Origin: a bacterium
Lineage (GTDB): Bacteria; Electryoneota; Electryoneia; Electryoneales; Electryoneaceae
NCBI GenBank assembly: GCA_019912845.1
Contig: JAIOHU010000137.1
Location: 92,730-156,729, forward strand
DNA: 64,000 nucleotides
Reading direction: 5' to 3'
In this document: positions 27,807-37,133 of the stretch, in pieces
Layout of the letters: the number at the start of each line of letters is the position of its first letter
Position numbering within the stretch: the first letter of the stretch is position 1
Notes under the pieces: generated by a model
Told to the model about the DNA's origin: nothing
The model's input: only the letters and a program-made list of their open reading frames with translations
Database searches by the model: none
Position numbers and translations under genes: made by a program

Positions 27807-29126
27807 ATGAGAATGTTCAACACTTTTTTCAGATACCTTACGCTCAGCTGCATTGTACTTTCCACTCTCATCCTTTTTGCGATTCCTGGCAACTCGTATT
27901 CACAGGAAGTGGAAGAGGAAGATATTCCAGAGGTTGTACTCGAAGCATTTTCACAAGGTTTTTACAGACCTCTGCTTCGTTACATCCCAGCATCATGGGA
28001 TTCATTAAGGGGATATCAGCAGACAAACACAGCCCAGGGATTTGAAAAACGGCTTCTTTTCGCTCTGCAATGGTCAGGTTACGTGGAACTGAAGGTTGGA
28101 ACAGTAACCGACACCGCAATTGTTTCTGATGAGATTCTTTCGGGTCCGCCCACAAATCTGCGCTTCAGCATTTTCCCTGAGGGTGGCGATACCCTCCGTG
28201 CCCGTATCAGTCTGGCAGAACCTGATGAACAGCCATTTTATACAGGTAGCATCCAGGTAACTCCTGGTGGGGAACGCAGTGCTGGTGATGTCGCAGCAGA
28301 GGAAATATTACGTCGGCTTACAGGGATGACACCATCATTTCGTTCACGAATCGTCTGCGTAGAATCTCAACCCGGAGATATAAAAGAGTTGGTGTTAGTT
28401 GCTTATGATGGCGACCGTCGCTGGCAGATGACACATGATAACTCCATCGCTCTGTCTCCTTCATGGTCTCCCGAAGGCACAAAAATAATATTTTCATCGT
28501 TTCGAGGAGGCGAGGATTCAGAGCTCTATATCGCAGACCTGAAACAACGAAAGATCAGTCTTTTACTTCAACGACCTGGAACCGATGCTGCACCAGCCTG
28601 GTCGCCGGATGGCAAATGGATTGTGTTTGCAGGGTCAAAAGGATTCAGTACAGACCTCTACCTGATCCGTCCCGATGGAACAGGATTGCGAAACCTTACC
28701 GCATCCCCGTCGATCGATACGTCACCGGAATGGTCTCCAACGGGACGTGAAATTGTTTTTATGTCCGACCGTTCGGGAAATCCACAGATATACCGTATGG
28801 ATATTGATGGTGCAAATCTTACTCGTTTGACCTATGATGGTAGTTATAACGCCGACCCTGCCTGGTCACCGGCTGGAGATCGTATTGTTTATGTCAGACG
28901 TGAGAATAAAGGGTTTCAAGTACGTATCATGGACCCCAGCGGGGATGTTGATGTTCCATTGACAAATGAATATGGCGACCACCTGGAACCCTCCTGGTCT
29001 CCTGATGGTATGAAGATTGCTTATGGGTATAGTGACAAAATCTGGGTGATGAACACAGATGGCAGTGAAAAGGCACCTCTTCTTGCACGAGGGCTGATGC
29101 CAAACTGGTCTCCACTAAGAGATTGA
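27807..29126 (+). CDS. tolB: TolB-like periplasmic WD40-type beta-propeller protein
   Basis: 439 residues: signal peptide (LTLSCIVLSTLILFAIPGNSYS), an N-terminal mixed domain, then five to six propeller repeats of the SPDGKWIVFAGSKG / SPTGREIVFMSDRSG type. TolB normally works with Pal and TolQRA in envelope integrity. None of these partners is in the window, so the family is firm but the system is not. It ends at an intrinsic terminator. Confidence 0.82.
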   Translation: MRMFNTFFRYLTLSCIVLSTLILFAIPGNSYSQEVEEEDIPEVVLEAFSQGFYRPLLRYIPASWDSLRGYQQTNTAQGFEKRLLFALQWSGYVELKVGTVTDTAIVSDEILSGPPTNLRFSIFPEGGDTLRARISLAEPDEQPFYTGSIQVTPGGERSAGDVAAEEILRRLTGMTPSFRSRIVCVESQPGDIKELVLVAYDGDRRWQMTHDNSIALSPSWSPEGTKIIFSSFRGGEDSELYIADLKQRKISLLLQRPGTDAAPAWSPDGKWIVFAGSKGFSTDLYLIRPDGTGLRNLTASPSIDTSPEWSPTGREIVFMSDRSGNPQIYRMDIDGANLTRLTYDGSYNADPAWSPAGDRIVYVRRENKGFQVRIMDPSGDVDVPLTNEYGDHLEPSWSPDGMKIAYGYSDKIWVMNTDGSEKAPLLARGLMPNWSPLRD

Positions 29127-29132
29127 TCTTGT

Positions 29133-29158
29133 CCTGAGCATTTTTCAGGGAGTTTTTT
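29133..29158 (+). terminator. intrinsic terminator after tolB-like gene
   Basis: CCTGA-gcatttt-TCAGG followed by GAG and six T. Short stem but correctly placed seven bases after the stop. Confidence 0.6.
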
Positions 29159-29254
29159 CCGGCATCAAGAAAATAATACCCTGTGATCTTACGCACATGA
29201 AGTTGTAGAGTTGATATTTATTTTTAGTTTTAAGCCTGTTAATAGAGCGGAAGC

Positions 29255-29989
29255 GTGAACAATAAACGCAAAATAAGGCAAATTCTGCATCGATTACTCC
29301 AGAGGTTGGATAACTCCGAACAGGAGAAAACAGGTAAACCTTATATGTACAACGATCCGGTTATCCCCATTTTCCCGATCTCCCGAATCTTGTTTCCCAA
29401 GATGGTTTTACCTCTCCATATTTTCGAAGAGAAGTATAAATCAATGATCTCATATTGTGAATCGGAAGCCCTGCCATTCGGTATACTTGCTGGTGATGAA
29501 GTAGCGGTTGGCGGTATCGGAACATCCGCAGGTATCCATTCTATCTTGAAACGATACAATGACGGCAGATATGATCTATTGGCAGTCGGAAAGAATCGAT
29601 TTCGTATCGAAGAGCTTATTTTCGGAAAACCGTTTATTCAGGCAAGAGTAAGTTTTTTCAATGATATAGAAGGGATGGAAATATCACGTCTGCAAATAAG
29701 TGAGATGCTGACTCTCTATAATTCATTCATCGATCGTCTTGGCTTGAATGATGATCAACGTGACGACCTGCTGAAGGTCGTTGAAGAGGTCGATGTCGAA
29801 CGCGAACTATCTTACATCATCGGTCAAACAATCGGGTTGAACCAGAAACAACAGATTGAACTCCTGGCTTCCATCAACCCAATTGATCGTGTAGACTGGC
29901 TGTCAGATCAATTACGACGTCATCAAATCATCCATCGTCTTGCGCAATACCTTTATGAGAAAAAAAGTTTTGATCCGCAGATGAACTGA
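29255..29989 (+). CDS. stand-alone LON substrate-binding-domain protein
   Basis: 244 residues. The segment IPIFPISRILFPKMVLPLHIFEEKY, then LPFGILAGDE and IGTSAGIHSIL, matches the N-terminal substrate-binding domain of Lon protease. A helical C-terminus follows (LLKVVEEVDVERELSYII). There is no ATPase or protease domain, so it is not Lon. Such proteins are widespread and their role is poorly known. The ORF-track start is GTG at 29255 in a monocistronic context; an internal ATG at 29345 sits close to the domain start and is an alternative. Confidence 0.82.
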   Translation: MNNKRKIRQILHRLLQRLDNSEQEKTGKPYMYNDPVIPIFPISRILFPKMVLPLHIFEEKYKSMISYCESEALPFGILAGDEVAVGGIGTSAGIHSILKRYNDGRYDLLAVGKNRFRIEELIFGKPFIQARVSFFNDIEGMEISRLQISEMLTLYNSFIDRLGLNDDQRDDLLKVVEEVDVERELSYIIGQTIGLNQKQQIELLASINPIDRVDWLSDQLRRHQIIHRLAQYLYEKKSFDPQMN

Positions 29990-30193
29990 ATACCAGAATC
30001 ATTCCAAATTCAATAGTATCCTAACTGTTTGATGCACTCCGAATATCTACTAAAAAATAAAAAATATTTTGAATTAGACTAGTTCTTTGTCCTCATATAG
30101 ACTATTATATCTTCTCTGGTTTAGGGGGTAATACAGCCGACAATGAATAGTATTTCCAAATGAAATGTTAGATTTATTCTTGAAGGAGAAGTC

Positions 30194-31087
30194 ATGAGAT
30201 TATTCACACGCGCAGATTTAGATGGAATTGTCAGCGCTGCGTTGATTATGCGAAAAGAAGAGATCAGCGATATTTTGTATGTTCATCCCAAAGATATGCA
30301 GGATGGTCGTATAGATGTTCAGCCTGGGGATGCGATTGCCAACCTGCCTTTTCATTCCAATGCAGCCCTCTGGTTCGATCACCATACCGGTGAAGACCTT
30401 AAGATGCCCGAGGGCGTTCGTGGTCTTGCCAGTCATGCTCCCAGTGCTGCCAGATTAGTATGCGATTATTATGGTTTTCATCGTGAGCCGAAAAGTGAAA
30501 TTCTGCGTGAAATGGTCAATCAAACAGACCGTCTCGACGCAGCACAATTGAGCTTTGAAGATATCCTGCACCCCAAAGAATGGATTTTACTCGGGCTGAT
30601 GCTTGACCCTCGAACAGGGATGAAGCTATCAGAAAACTTTCTGAATGCGATTGTTGAGGCGATTCACAATGGGGATGATATTGAGACAATTCTTTCCTAT
30701 CCTCGTGTCCAGGATGAATTGGAACGCTATATTGAAGGCGAAGAACAGCATAAGATCACGATCATCTCCAAAACAAAACTGAAAAAGAATATCTGTATAA
30801 ATGATCTTCGAGGTATTCCTGATATTCCTGTGGGCAACCGTTTTCTGATCTACGCGATCTTTCCCCGTTGCAACATCAACATGCGGATTATGGATCATCC
30901 CGAAGAAAATGACCGTGTGATTGTTGCTGTGGGTAAAAGCATCTTTTATCGCTCCCATCCCGTTCATATTGGAGAATTGATGAATGAGTTTGACGGTGGC
31001 GGTTTGGAAGGTGCTGGTTCATGTCAGTTTTACAAAGCAGACGCTGACAATCGGATTAAACAGTTAATCCAACGATTGAAGGACTGA
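30194..31087 (+). CDS. DHH-family phosphoesterase, exopolyphosphatase-like
   Basis: 297 residues. LFTRADLDGIVSAAL holds the first metal-binding Asp region, ALWFDHHTGED the DHH-like motif, and the C-terminal DHHA1 part ends with GGGLEGAGSCQF. Members hydrolyse short phosphodiesters or polyphosphate; substrate not determinable here. RBS is GAAGGAGAA. A CYTH-fold protein follows within 62 bases on the same strand. Confidence 0.82.
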   Translation: MRLFTRADLDGIVSAALIMRKEEISDILYVHPKDMQDGRIDVQPGDAIANLPFHSNAALWFDHHTGEDLKMPEGVRGLASHAPSAARLVCDYYGFHREPKSEILREMVNQTDRLDAAQLSFEDILHPKEWILLGLMLDPRTGMKLSENFLNAIVEAIHNGDDIETILSYPRVQDELERYIEGEEQHKITIISKTKLKKNICINDLRGIPDIPVGNRFLIYAIFPRCNINMRIMDHPEENDRVIVAVGKSIFYRSHPVHIGELMNEFDGGGLEGAGSCQFYKADADNRIKQLIQRLKD

Positions 31088-31148
31088 TATTCTTGAGTAA
31101 ATTGTAGTTTTTACTCAATTGATTGGATTAAGAATAGCTGGAATCATT

Positions 31149-31667
31149 ATGTCGCATCTGAATGTCGAAATCAAAGCTCGTTGTGAAGACCCGGGACGTA
31201 TACGGGATATTCTGATCGCCCACAAAGCCCGTTTCGAGGGTAAGGATCACCAGGTTGACACCTACTTCAATAGCAGAGAAGGTCGTCTGAAACTGCGTGA
31301 AGGAACCATTGAAAACGCTCTGATTCACTATCGTCGCGATAATATCAGCGGTCCGAAAACTTCCCGAGTAATCTTATTCCCGACCGAACGACGCTCCCGT
31401 CTGAAAGATATTCTGGAACGCGCCAATGAAGTATTGTGTGTTGTTGACAAACAGCGGGAAATATTTTTTATCGACAATGTGAAATTTCATATTGATCGCG
31501 TCGAGGGTTTGGGGTCGTTTGTGGAGATTGAAGCGATTGACCTGGATGGCTCACGAGGGGAGGATGCCATACGTCAACAATGCCAGCACTGGTTGAAATT
31601 GTTTGAGCTGGACGAAAAAGATTTGGTTGAAGTCTCATACAGCGATATGATTTTAGCTCAGCAGTAA
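31149..31667 (+). CDS. CYTH-domain protein (class IV adenylate cyclase / triphosphatase family)
   Basis: 172 residues from ATG 31149; the ORF-track start at 31119 lacks family similarity. The NVEIKARC strand is the CYTH signature, followed by QVDTYFNSREGRLKLRE, HYRRDN, FHIDRVEGLGSFVEIEAI. CYTH enzymes act on triphosphorylated substrates (ATP, thiamine triphosphate, tripolyphosphate). A class III cyclase is encoded elsewhere in the window, so a phosphatase role here is at least as likely. It ends at an intrinsic terminator. Confidence 0.85.
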   Translation: MSHLNVEIKARCEDPGRIRDILIAHKARFEGKDHQVDTYFNSREGRLKLREGTIENALIHYRRDNISGPKTSRVILFPTERRSRLKDILERANEVLCVVDKQREIFFIDNVKFHIDRVEGLGSFVEIEAIDLDGSRGEDAIRQQCQHWLKLFELDEKDLVEVSYSDMILAQQ

Positions 31668-31696
31668 TCTTCATAACAGAAAAAACTTGAACAAAG

Positions 31697-31729
31697 CAGC
31701 ATTGCCTTGAGGGTATATGCTGTTTTTTT
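31697..31729 (+). terminator. intrinsic terminator after CYTH gene
   Basis: CAGCAT ... ATGCTG stem followed by seven T, immediately before a REP-like element. Confidence 0.8.
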
Positions 31730-31730
31730 C

Positions 31731-31766
31731 GTCATGCCAGCATGGTGTTAGCTGGCATCCAGGAAG
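31731..31766 (+). repeat. REP-like repeat B, copy 1
   Basis: GTC ATGCCAGC - 9-base loop - GCTGGCAT CCAGGAAG, with a perfect 8-bp stem. Nearly identical to the copy at 36916. Similar elements with a GTCAT...ATCCAGGAAG frame are common as dispersed intergenic repeats in many bacteria. Confidence 0.8.
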
Positions 31767-31858
31767 ATTTTGATATTAAAGAAGTTAGAAAAACAATCAG
31801 AATCAATGTTCCGTACAGATCAGGTTCAATTCATTCCCTGACAACCCGCTATTATCCT

Positions 31859-34081
31859 TTAATTCAAACGAGTCTTCCCCAGCCTCAGACTGTTCAGCAC
31901 GACACTCACACTGGAAAACGCCATTGCTCCGGCGGCAAGGGCAGGATGCAGATCACGTATGATTAGCGGAAGTGAAGTCATATTGTGAAGTACCCCGGCA
32001 GCCACAGGAATAAGTGCAACGTTATAGAAAAATGCCCAGAAGAGGTTCTGGTGGATGGTTTTCATGGTTTGTCTGCTGAGACGGATTGCTGTCGGGATAT
32101 GCTCCAGTTCACCGCCCATCAGGGTTATACCAGCAGTTTCCATGGCAATATCTGTTCCGCCCCCAATTGCCATCCCGACATGCGCACGTGCTAACGCTGG
32201 AGCGTCATTGATCCCATCACCAACCATCGCAACATGTTTGCCGGACTCCATCTGTTTACGAACCACTTCTTCTTTATGATCCGGTAATACTCCGGCGATC
32301 ACATTGTCAATTCCAATTCTTGCAGCGATTGATTCTGCCGCTTCACGGCTGTCACCAGTCAACATGATTGGCGCAACACCGAGTGTTTTCAGCTCGTGGA
32401 CAACCGCTTTTGCGCTCTGTTTTTCCTTATCGGTTACAGTTAATAATCCTGCGACAGCACCATCAACTTCAACAAGAATAACGGTTTTTCCTTCGGAAGC
32501 GTATCTTGATATTTTATCTTTTACGACGTCATCAACCTCGAACCACTCGCTCTTTCCCACCCGAACCTTCCTGCCATCAATCTTGGCTGTTACTCCGAAG
32601 CCGGAGCTGGCGGAGAACTCTTCCGGTTTATTGAGGGGGATGTCGTTTTGTTCTGCGGAAGTCAAAATTGCACGAGCGATTGGGTGTTCTGAGCCATATT
32701 CCGCTGAGGCGGTAAGATTCAGGAGTGCGTCTTTCGAAATATCTTGGAAAGTCACGATGTCGTTTACCGAAAGATTCCCTTCGGTTAACGTGCCTGTTTT
32801 ATCGAGGAGTATCGTGTTCACTCTGCCTGTGGACTCTAAAACTTCCGCATCCTTAAACAGCACTCCCAAAGTTGCTCCTCTTCCCATGGCAACCATGATA
32901 GCTGTTGGGGTAGCCAACCCTAGTGCACAAGGACAAGCGATAACAAGAACAGCAACCATACGTATCAGTGCAGGGGTAAAAGCTCCCCCAGCAATCCACC
33001 ACACGCTGAAAGTAATCAGTGCGATCACAATGATGGCAGGTACAAAAATGGCAGAAACACGGTCAGCTATTCGTTGGATTGGTGCACGGCTCCCCTGTGC
33101 CTTACGAACCAATTCTATGATCCTGGCGAGAGCTGTTCCATTGCCGACTGCTGAGGTACGTACGTGTAAAACTCCCTGCATATTCAGGGTCGCACCATAA
33201 ACTTTATCGCCAGCTTTTTTATCCACGGGTAGCGATTCGCCGGTCAGCATGCTCTCGTCCAGGCTGGATTCACCGGAAATCACTTCGCCATCTACAGGAA
33301 CTCTACCACCGGGGCGAACAACGACGACATCGTCTATTCGCAATTGGTTAACCGTTACAGTCTCTTCCTCCCCAGTTTTACCTAAACGGACAGCTCGTTC
33401 CGGGGTGAGGTTCATCAGTTTTCGTATTGCTGCGGATGTTTTGCCTTTTGCACCGGATTCAAAAAGTTTTCCGAGACGGATGAGGGTGATAATCAGAGCA
33501 GAAGTTTCAAAATAGATATGTCCACCAGCTCCAGAGAGCACCACAGCGACGGAATATAAATATGCAGTTGACGATCCCAGAGCGACCAGAACATCCATGT
33601 TCGCACTGCCATTACGGATGCTTTTCCATCCTCCGGTATAGTAGCTTGCACCAGTATAAAATTGAACAGGAGAGGCAAGTATCCAGAAGAGATAATTAAC
33701 CCAGCTCGCATGTGCCCAGGTGCCAATAAGCGAAAAATCTCGCCCCATGCTAAGGAGAAAGAGAGGAAGGGTAAACGCGACGCCTACCCAGAAAGCGATT
33801 CGCTGTTTCTTCAACTCCCGAGCGCGGGCAATTGCTTCTGAATCTTCAGCTTCATCCTCACTGGGAAGAATCAGTTGATAACCGGCACGTTCGATCGCCT
33901 CCGCCATTTTTTCCGGATTGACCAAATCAGCGTCATAGCTGACAGATACTGTTTCTCCAGCCAGGTTAACGTGGGCGGAGTTTACCCCATCTACCTTTTT
34001 ATTCAAAGTTCGTTCGACCGCGAGCGAACAATTTGCGCAGGTCATCCCGACAACTGGAAACTCTTTCTCGACTAGAGCCAT
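31859..34081 (-). CDS. copA: copper-translocating P1B-type ATPase
   Basis: 740 residues. An N-terminal HMA domain ([15 protein letters not shown]) is followed by eight membrane helices including the CPC metal site ([15 protein letters not shown]), the actuator loop [10 protein letters not shown], the phosphorylated [19 protein letters not shown] in the nucleotide domain and [11 protein letters not shown]. It exports Cu(I) from the cytoplasm. A CopZ-like chaperone gene lies 11 bases upstream, forming a two-gene operon. No CueR or CopY regulator is nearby. Confidence 0.94.
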   Translation of the reverse strand: MALVEKEFPVVGMTCANCSLAVERTLNKKVDGVNSAHVNLAGETVSVSYDADLVNPEKMAEAIERAGYQLILPSEDEAEDSEAIARARELKKQRIAFWVGVAFTLPLFLLSMGRDFSLIGTWAHASWVNYLFWILASPVQFYTGASYYTGGWKSIRNGSANMDVLVALGSSTAYLYSVAVVLSGAGGHIYFETSALIITLIRLGKLFESGAKGKTSAAIRKLMNLTPERAVRLGKTGEEETVTVNQLRIDDVVVVRPGGRVPVDGEVISGESSLDESMLTGESLPVDKKAGDKVYGATLNMQGVLHVRTSAVGNGTALARIIELVRKAQGSRAPIQRIADRVSAIFVPAIIVIALITFSVWWIAGGAFTPALIRMVAVLVIACPCALGLATPTAIMVAMGRGATLGVLFKDAEVLESTGRVNTILLDKTGTLTEGNLSVNDIVTFQDISKDALLNLTASAEYGSEHPIARAILTSAEQNDIPLNKPEEFSASSGFGVTAKIDGRKVRVGKSEWFEVDDVVKDKISRYASEGKTVILVEVDGAVAGLLTVTDKEKQSAKAVVHELKTLGVAPIMLTGDSREAAESIAARIGIDNVIAGVLPDHKEEVVRKQMESGKHVAMVGDGINDAPALARAHVGMAIGGGTDIAMETAGITLMGGELEHIPTAIRLSRQTMKTIHQNLFWAFFYNVALIPVAAGVLHNMTSLPLIIRDLHPALAAGAMAFSSVSVVLNSLRLGKTRLN

Positions 34082-34092
34082 GAGCTCAATCC

Positions 34093-34296
34093 TTAATTGA
34101 CCGGGTAACCGATCTCTTTAAGGGTGTCAGAGATGATCTCCCAGGTAGCTGGCTCATCCCAGGAAATTTCAGCTTCCTTTTTTTCCTGATTCGCAATTAC
34201 CTCTTTGACCCCTTCAAGCTCACTAATTTCACGCTCGATGGTTTTCACACAATGACCGCATGAAATATTGTTAATCTGAACAGTTTTGTTCTGCAC
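34093..34296 (-). CDS. copZ: CopZ-like copper chaperone (HMA domain)
   Basis: 67 residues, a single heavy-metal-associated domain. The metal loop reads [11 protein letters not shown], that is CxxC with Gly-His between the cysteines, a variant of the usual MxCxxC. It would pass Cu(I) to the ATPase downstream. Good GGAGGTAA ribosome site. Repeat A copy 3 lies about 65 bases upstream. Confidence 0.88.
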   Translation of the reverse strand: MQNKTVQINNISCGHCVKTIEREISELEGVKEVIANQEKKEAEISWDEPATWEIISDTLKEIGYPVN

Positions 34297-34361
34297 GTTA
34301 CCTCCAACTTAAATCAATTTAGTGTGAATGAACTGATGTTTTCATCTAGTTGAATATTGCA

Positions 34362-34494
34362 TAGGTGGATCGATTCACATGAGATGGCAAATTGGCTCTG
34401 GATTTATCCAGGGTCTAATATGTCCATTACTGGAATTATTAAACATTGGACAAGTCCAATGCCATCAGTCAAAGCATGTGAGTTGATCCACTAG
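34362..34494 (+). repeat. structured intergenic repeat A, copy 3
   Basis: The best-preserved copy. The outer stem pairs TAGGTGGATCGATTCACATG with CATGTGAGTTGATCCACTAG. A middle pairing GATGGC/GCCATC follows, then two hairpins, CTGGATttATCCAG and CATTGGACaaGTCCAATG, joined by a GTCTAATATG... linker. It would fold as a three-way junction in DNA or RNA. No ORF lies inside. Confidence 0.85.
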
Positions 34495-34808
34495 AGAAAC
34501 GAATATATGATATCGATGTTCCTTCAAAGTAAATCTGGTGAAAGATATCTTACCAATCCTGAATCGTACACTGTGCAGGAAAAAGCCACCTCTCCAAATT
34601 TATGCTGAGATTTTGTGTTTTGTCATACCATATTTTACTGCTGTATTCGAGAATTACGTGATACTTTGTGAGAATACTACTCTCAATTTCGATGCTGACT
34701 TCGCTTAAATGTGATCTGCGACACAAAATATAGCCAAAAGCATCATTACACTTGCAGGCTTTTAAGTTTACCTAACATTTAATGAAGTTAATAAGCGAGG
34801 AGTGTTGT
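34495..34808. other. AT-rich intergenic region, no gene seen
   Basis: About 314 bases between repeat A copy 3 and the T9SS gene, rich in A and T. It likely carries the promoter of the secreted protein, but I see no clear motif or hairpin. Confidence 0.5.
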
Positions 34809-35858
34809 ATGAAACAGTTTGCTATTGGTATTGTGGGGTTGATGTTTTTTTGTGGTGTTGTATTTGGGCAGATAACAATTGAATCGAGTGATTTTCCATT
34901 TCAGCCTGGATCAATTGTTTATAACGTAAAAAGTGATGGTTTAGTAGCGGTTCAGGTTGGTGCGGCAGGTGAAAATGTAACATGGAACCTTTCGACACTG
35001 GAAACAACCGAGTCAGATTCAGATATTTATATTGATCCGTCAGAATCAGGACTTACTGACAGCTTTCCAACAGCAAATGTCTGCAACGCAGATTATAGCG
35101 ACGAGGATTATGATTTTTATATCTTCTACGAGTGGAATGAGAATTATGCTCTAACACTGGGATTTGCCCAAACTGATGGCGAAAACAATAATATATTGAA
35201 TACCGGTTTCGAGGAAGCACGGATTAACTTCCCCTTTAACTTCAGCGATGAATTTTATACGATTCAGAACATTGAATTTGTTCCGGGTTTTTCTTCCCGT
35301 GACTCAATTCATTACACTGTTGATGGCTGGGGAGAAGTTGTTCTGGAAACGGGCACGTTTGAATGTCTGCGTACCTTCGAAGTCCACACGAATCAACAGA
35401 TTCAAGGTGGAGATGTTGTAGAGGAGACCACCGATTATTCTTACTCCTGGTGGGCAAAAGATTATGGTCAGATTGCCTCGATTGAGTCGGATGAGGGCGA
35501 AGACAACCCCAATTTCACCATGGGCGAGGTACGTATTGTGAGCCATCTTGGTGAAACTTCAGTAGCTGATAATAGAACCAGGCTCTCTGTTCCTGAGCAG
35601 CTCAACATCATCGGCACATACCCGAATCCATTCAATGCGCAGACCTCATTAACTTTCGAGTTGGGAACACCCGGAATGGTGCAGGTTAGTCTCTATAATA
35701 TGATGGGTCAGTTTGTTTCCACACTGACAAACAACCATTTTTCGGCAGGAAGCCACCGTATCCAGCTTAACGTCGAAAATCTTTCAGCGGGTACCTATCT
35801 TGTGCAGGTCAAGAGTCAGGATATGCAGAAAAGCATGAAAGTGATGTATGTAAAATAA
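34809..35858 (+). CDS. secreted protein of unknown function with T9SS C-terminal sorting domain
   Basis: 349 residues from ATG 34809, which has a GCGAGGAG site; the upstream ATG at 34782 would precede the signal peptide (AIGIVGLMFFCGVVFGQ). The middle (about 20-255) is a beta-rich domain I do not recognise, with many Asp, Glu, Tyr. The C-terminal 80 residues are a type A T9SS domain: YPNPFNAQTSLTFEL, YNMMGQFVSTL, LSAGTYLVQV and a Lys-rich end. Exported to the surface or medium. A strong terminator follows. Confidence 0.82.
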   Translation: MKQFAIGIVGLMFFCGVVFGQITIESSDFPFQPGSIVYNVKSDGLVAVQVGAAGENVTWNLSTLETTESDSDIYIDPSESGLTDSFPTANVCNADYSDEDYDFYIFYEWNENYALTLGFAQTDGENNNILNTGFEEARINFPFNFSDEFYTIQNIEFVPGFSSRDSIHYTVDGWGEVVLETGTFECLRTFEVHTNQQIQGGDVVEETTDYSYSWWAKDYGQIASIESDEGEDNPNFTMGEVRIVSHLGETSVADNRTRLSVPEQLNIIGTYPNPFNAQTSLTFELGTPGMVQVSLYNMMGQFVSTLTNNHFSAGSHRIQLNVENLSAGTYLVQVKSQDMQKSMKVMYVK

Positions 35859-35882
35859 AATCTGGTTTAACAGTCTTAGTCC

Positions 35883-35918
35883 AAGGGGTTGACTCATTTC
35901 AGAGATCAACCCCTTTTT
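35883..35918 (+). terminator. intrinsic terminator after T9SS gene
   Basis: AAGGGGTTGA ... TCAACCCCTT, a perfect 10-bp stem followed by TTTTT. Confidence 0.9.
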
Positions 35919-36275
35919 GTAATGTGTGATTGCAGCCAAACGAGAGACCATCCCCGTACTCCTTATTTTATTCAATATGAGCATCTAACATAACATCCAA
36001 TCTACCAGGTAAGGAGCATTTTTTTAGATTCGAATAATCTCTCATTATCGTTAAGCATTTCTTAAAGATATTAAAGATAAATAAAATAGAATAAGAAATA
36101 CTATAGCCTTAATATTAATGAATATTTTGTATTATACTACTTTAAGAATTATTATTTGTGTTAGTGTCTAGTTCAGAGTGTATGCAATCTACACTTTCTT
36201 TCAAAATTCTCTTGACTCCAATAGTGAACTGAGGTTATCTTACAAAAAAAGAATAACCTTCAAAGGGGGTATAAA
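35919..36275. other. AT-rich intergenic region, no gene seen
   Basis: 357 bases, strongly AT-rich around 36050-36150, with stops in every frame. Presumably the promoter region of the GNAT gene; nothing more can be supported. Confidence 0.5.
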
Positions 36276-36875
36276 ATGACTGACTTACCATCCTATCCGC
36301 GTCGGGTAAAATGCAAGAAAAAATTTGTGATTGAGATTCGACCGCTGGTAAAAGAAGAAATTCCGGCGATACGGAAATTTTTTACTGATCTCAGTAAATC
36401 GGAACAAGCACTACTCAGACGAGATATCTTTGATCCATTTTTCGATAATCAGGTGAAACGTACCTTGGAAGACGAACTTGTTCATCACCTCTGTGCATGG
36501 AATAAGGACATAATCGTTGGTTCTGTGTCGTTGTTTCGTGGGTTTGCGCAACGAGTCCGTCATACGTGCGAAATGCGAATCCTTACCCATCCAAATTACC
36601 GTCGCCATGGCATCGGGTCTGTTCTTTTCGAAGAAGTTGTGCCTTTTGCAAAATCCAAAGAGATCGAGAAAATTTATGCTAATCTGACTCCCACCCAGAA
36701 GCCTGCAATCAGGATGGTGAAGCATATTGGATTCACTCGAGAAGCGACTCTGAAACAACACATTAAGGATGCGTTCGGTAGATATCACGATATTCGTTTG
36801 TATTCTATGGACCTTGAAGAGGCACATAGAGCGATGGAAGAGATGGTCTCAGGGTTTGCGGATTATTCAGGATAG
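36276..36875 (+). CDS. GNAT-family N-acetyltransferase
   Basis: 199 residues. The acetyl-CoA loop is YRRHGIGSVLF, preceded by the beta-4 strand EMRILTHPN and followed by KIYANLTPTQKPAIRMVKHIGF. The first 20 residues are basic (PRRVKCKKKF). Substrate unknown. RBS AAAGGGGG. It stands alone between long intergenic regions; a REP-like element follows. Confidence 0.88.
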   Translation: MTDLPSYPRRVKCKKKFVIEIRPLVKEEIPAIRKFFTDLSKSEQALLRRDIFDPFFDNQVKRTLEDELVHHLCAWNKDIIVGSVSLFRGFAQRVRHTCEMRILTHPNYRRHGIGSVLFEEVVPFAKSKEIEKIYANLTPTQKPAIRMVKHIGFTREATLKQHIKDAFGRYHDIRLYSMDLEEAHRAMEEMVSGFADYSG

Positions 36876-36915
36876 TTCTACTATAGCGTTTCCCTAAACT
36901 ATTGTCTGATCGCGC

Positions 36916-36951
36916 GTCATGCCAGCGTGGTGTAAGCTGGCATCCAGGAAG
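36916..36951 (+). repeat. REP-like repeat B, copy 2
   Basis: GTC ATGCCAGC - GTGGTGTAA - GCTGGCAT CCAGGAAG, differing from copy 1 in only a few loop bases. Some bases beyond the hairpin (the T/A-rich GATAT/GTATT tail) also look alike between the copies. Confidence 0.8.
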
Positions 36952-37077
36952 GTATTAAGGTTATTGATTTCAGGACTGATTGGATGGCGACAATCAGAAC
37001 AACACAAACAGATAGCCGTTTAGAATCAGACGATGTTTCCAAGAATCAGTATATGATTGCAAAGCTAGATCGATTAT

Positions 37078-37113
37078 AAAAAAACCCTCATTCTGAATAG
37101 AATAGAGGGTTTT
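37078..37113 (-). terminator. intrinsic terminator of the ManC-CRP operon
   Basis: AAAACCCTC-ATTCT-gaat-AGAAT-A-GAGGGTTTT. On the minus strand the long stem ends in seven T; it can act on both strands. Confidence 0.85.
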
Positions 37114-37133
37114 AAGCATTCAATCGAAAAGTA

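Noticed and set aside
31742-31966. 74-residue plus-strand ORF
   Set aside because: Begins inside repeat B and runs into the end of copA on the other strand.
32304-33515. Plus-strand ORFs of 298 and 88 residues opposite copA
   Set aside because: Shadows of a clear P-type ATPase, with Ser/Thr-rich random-like translation.
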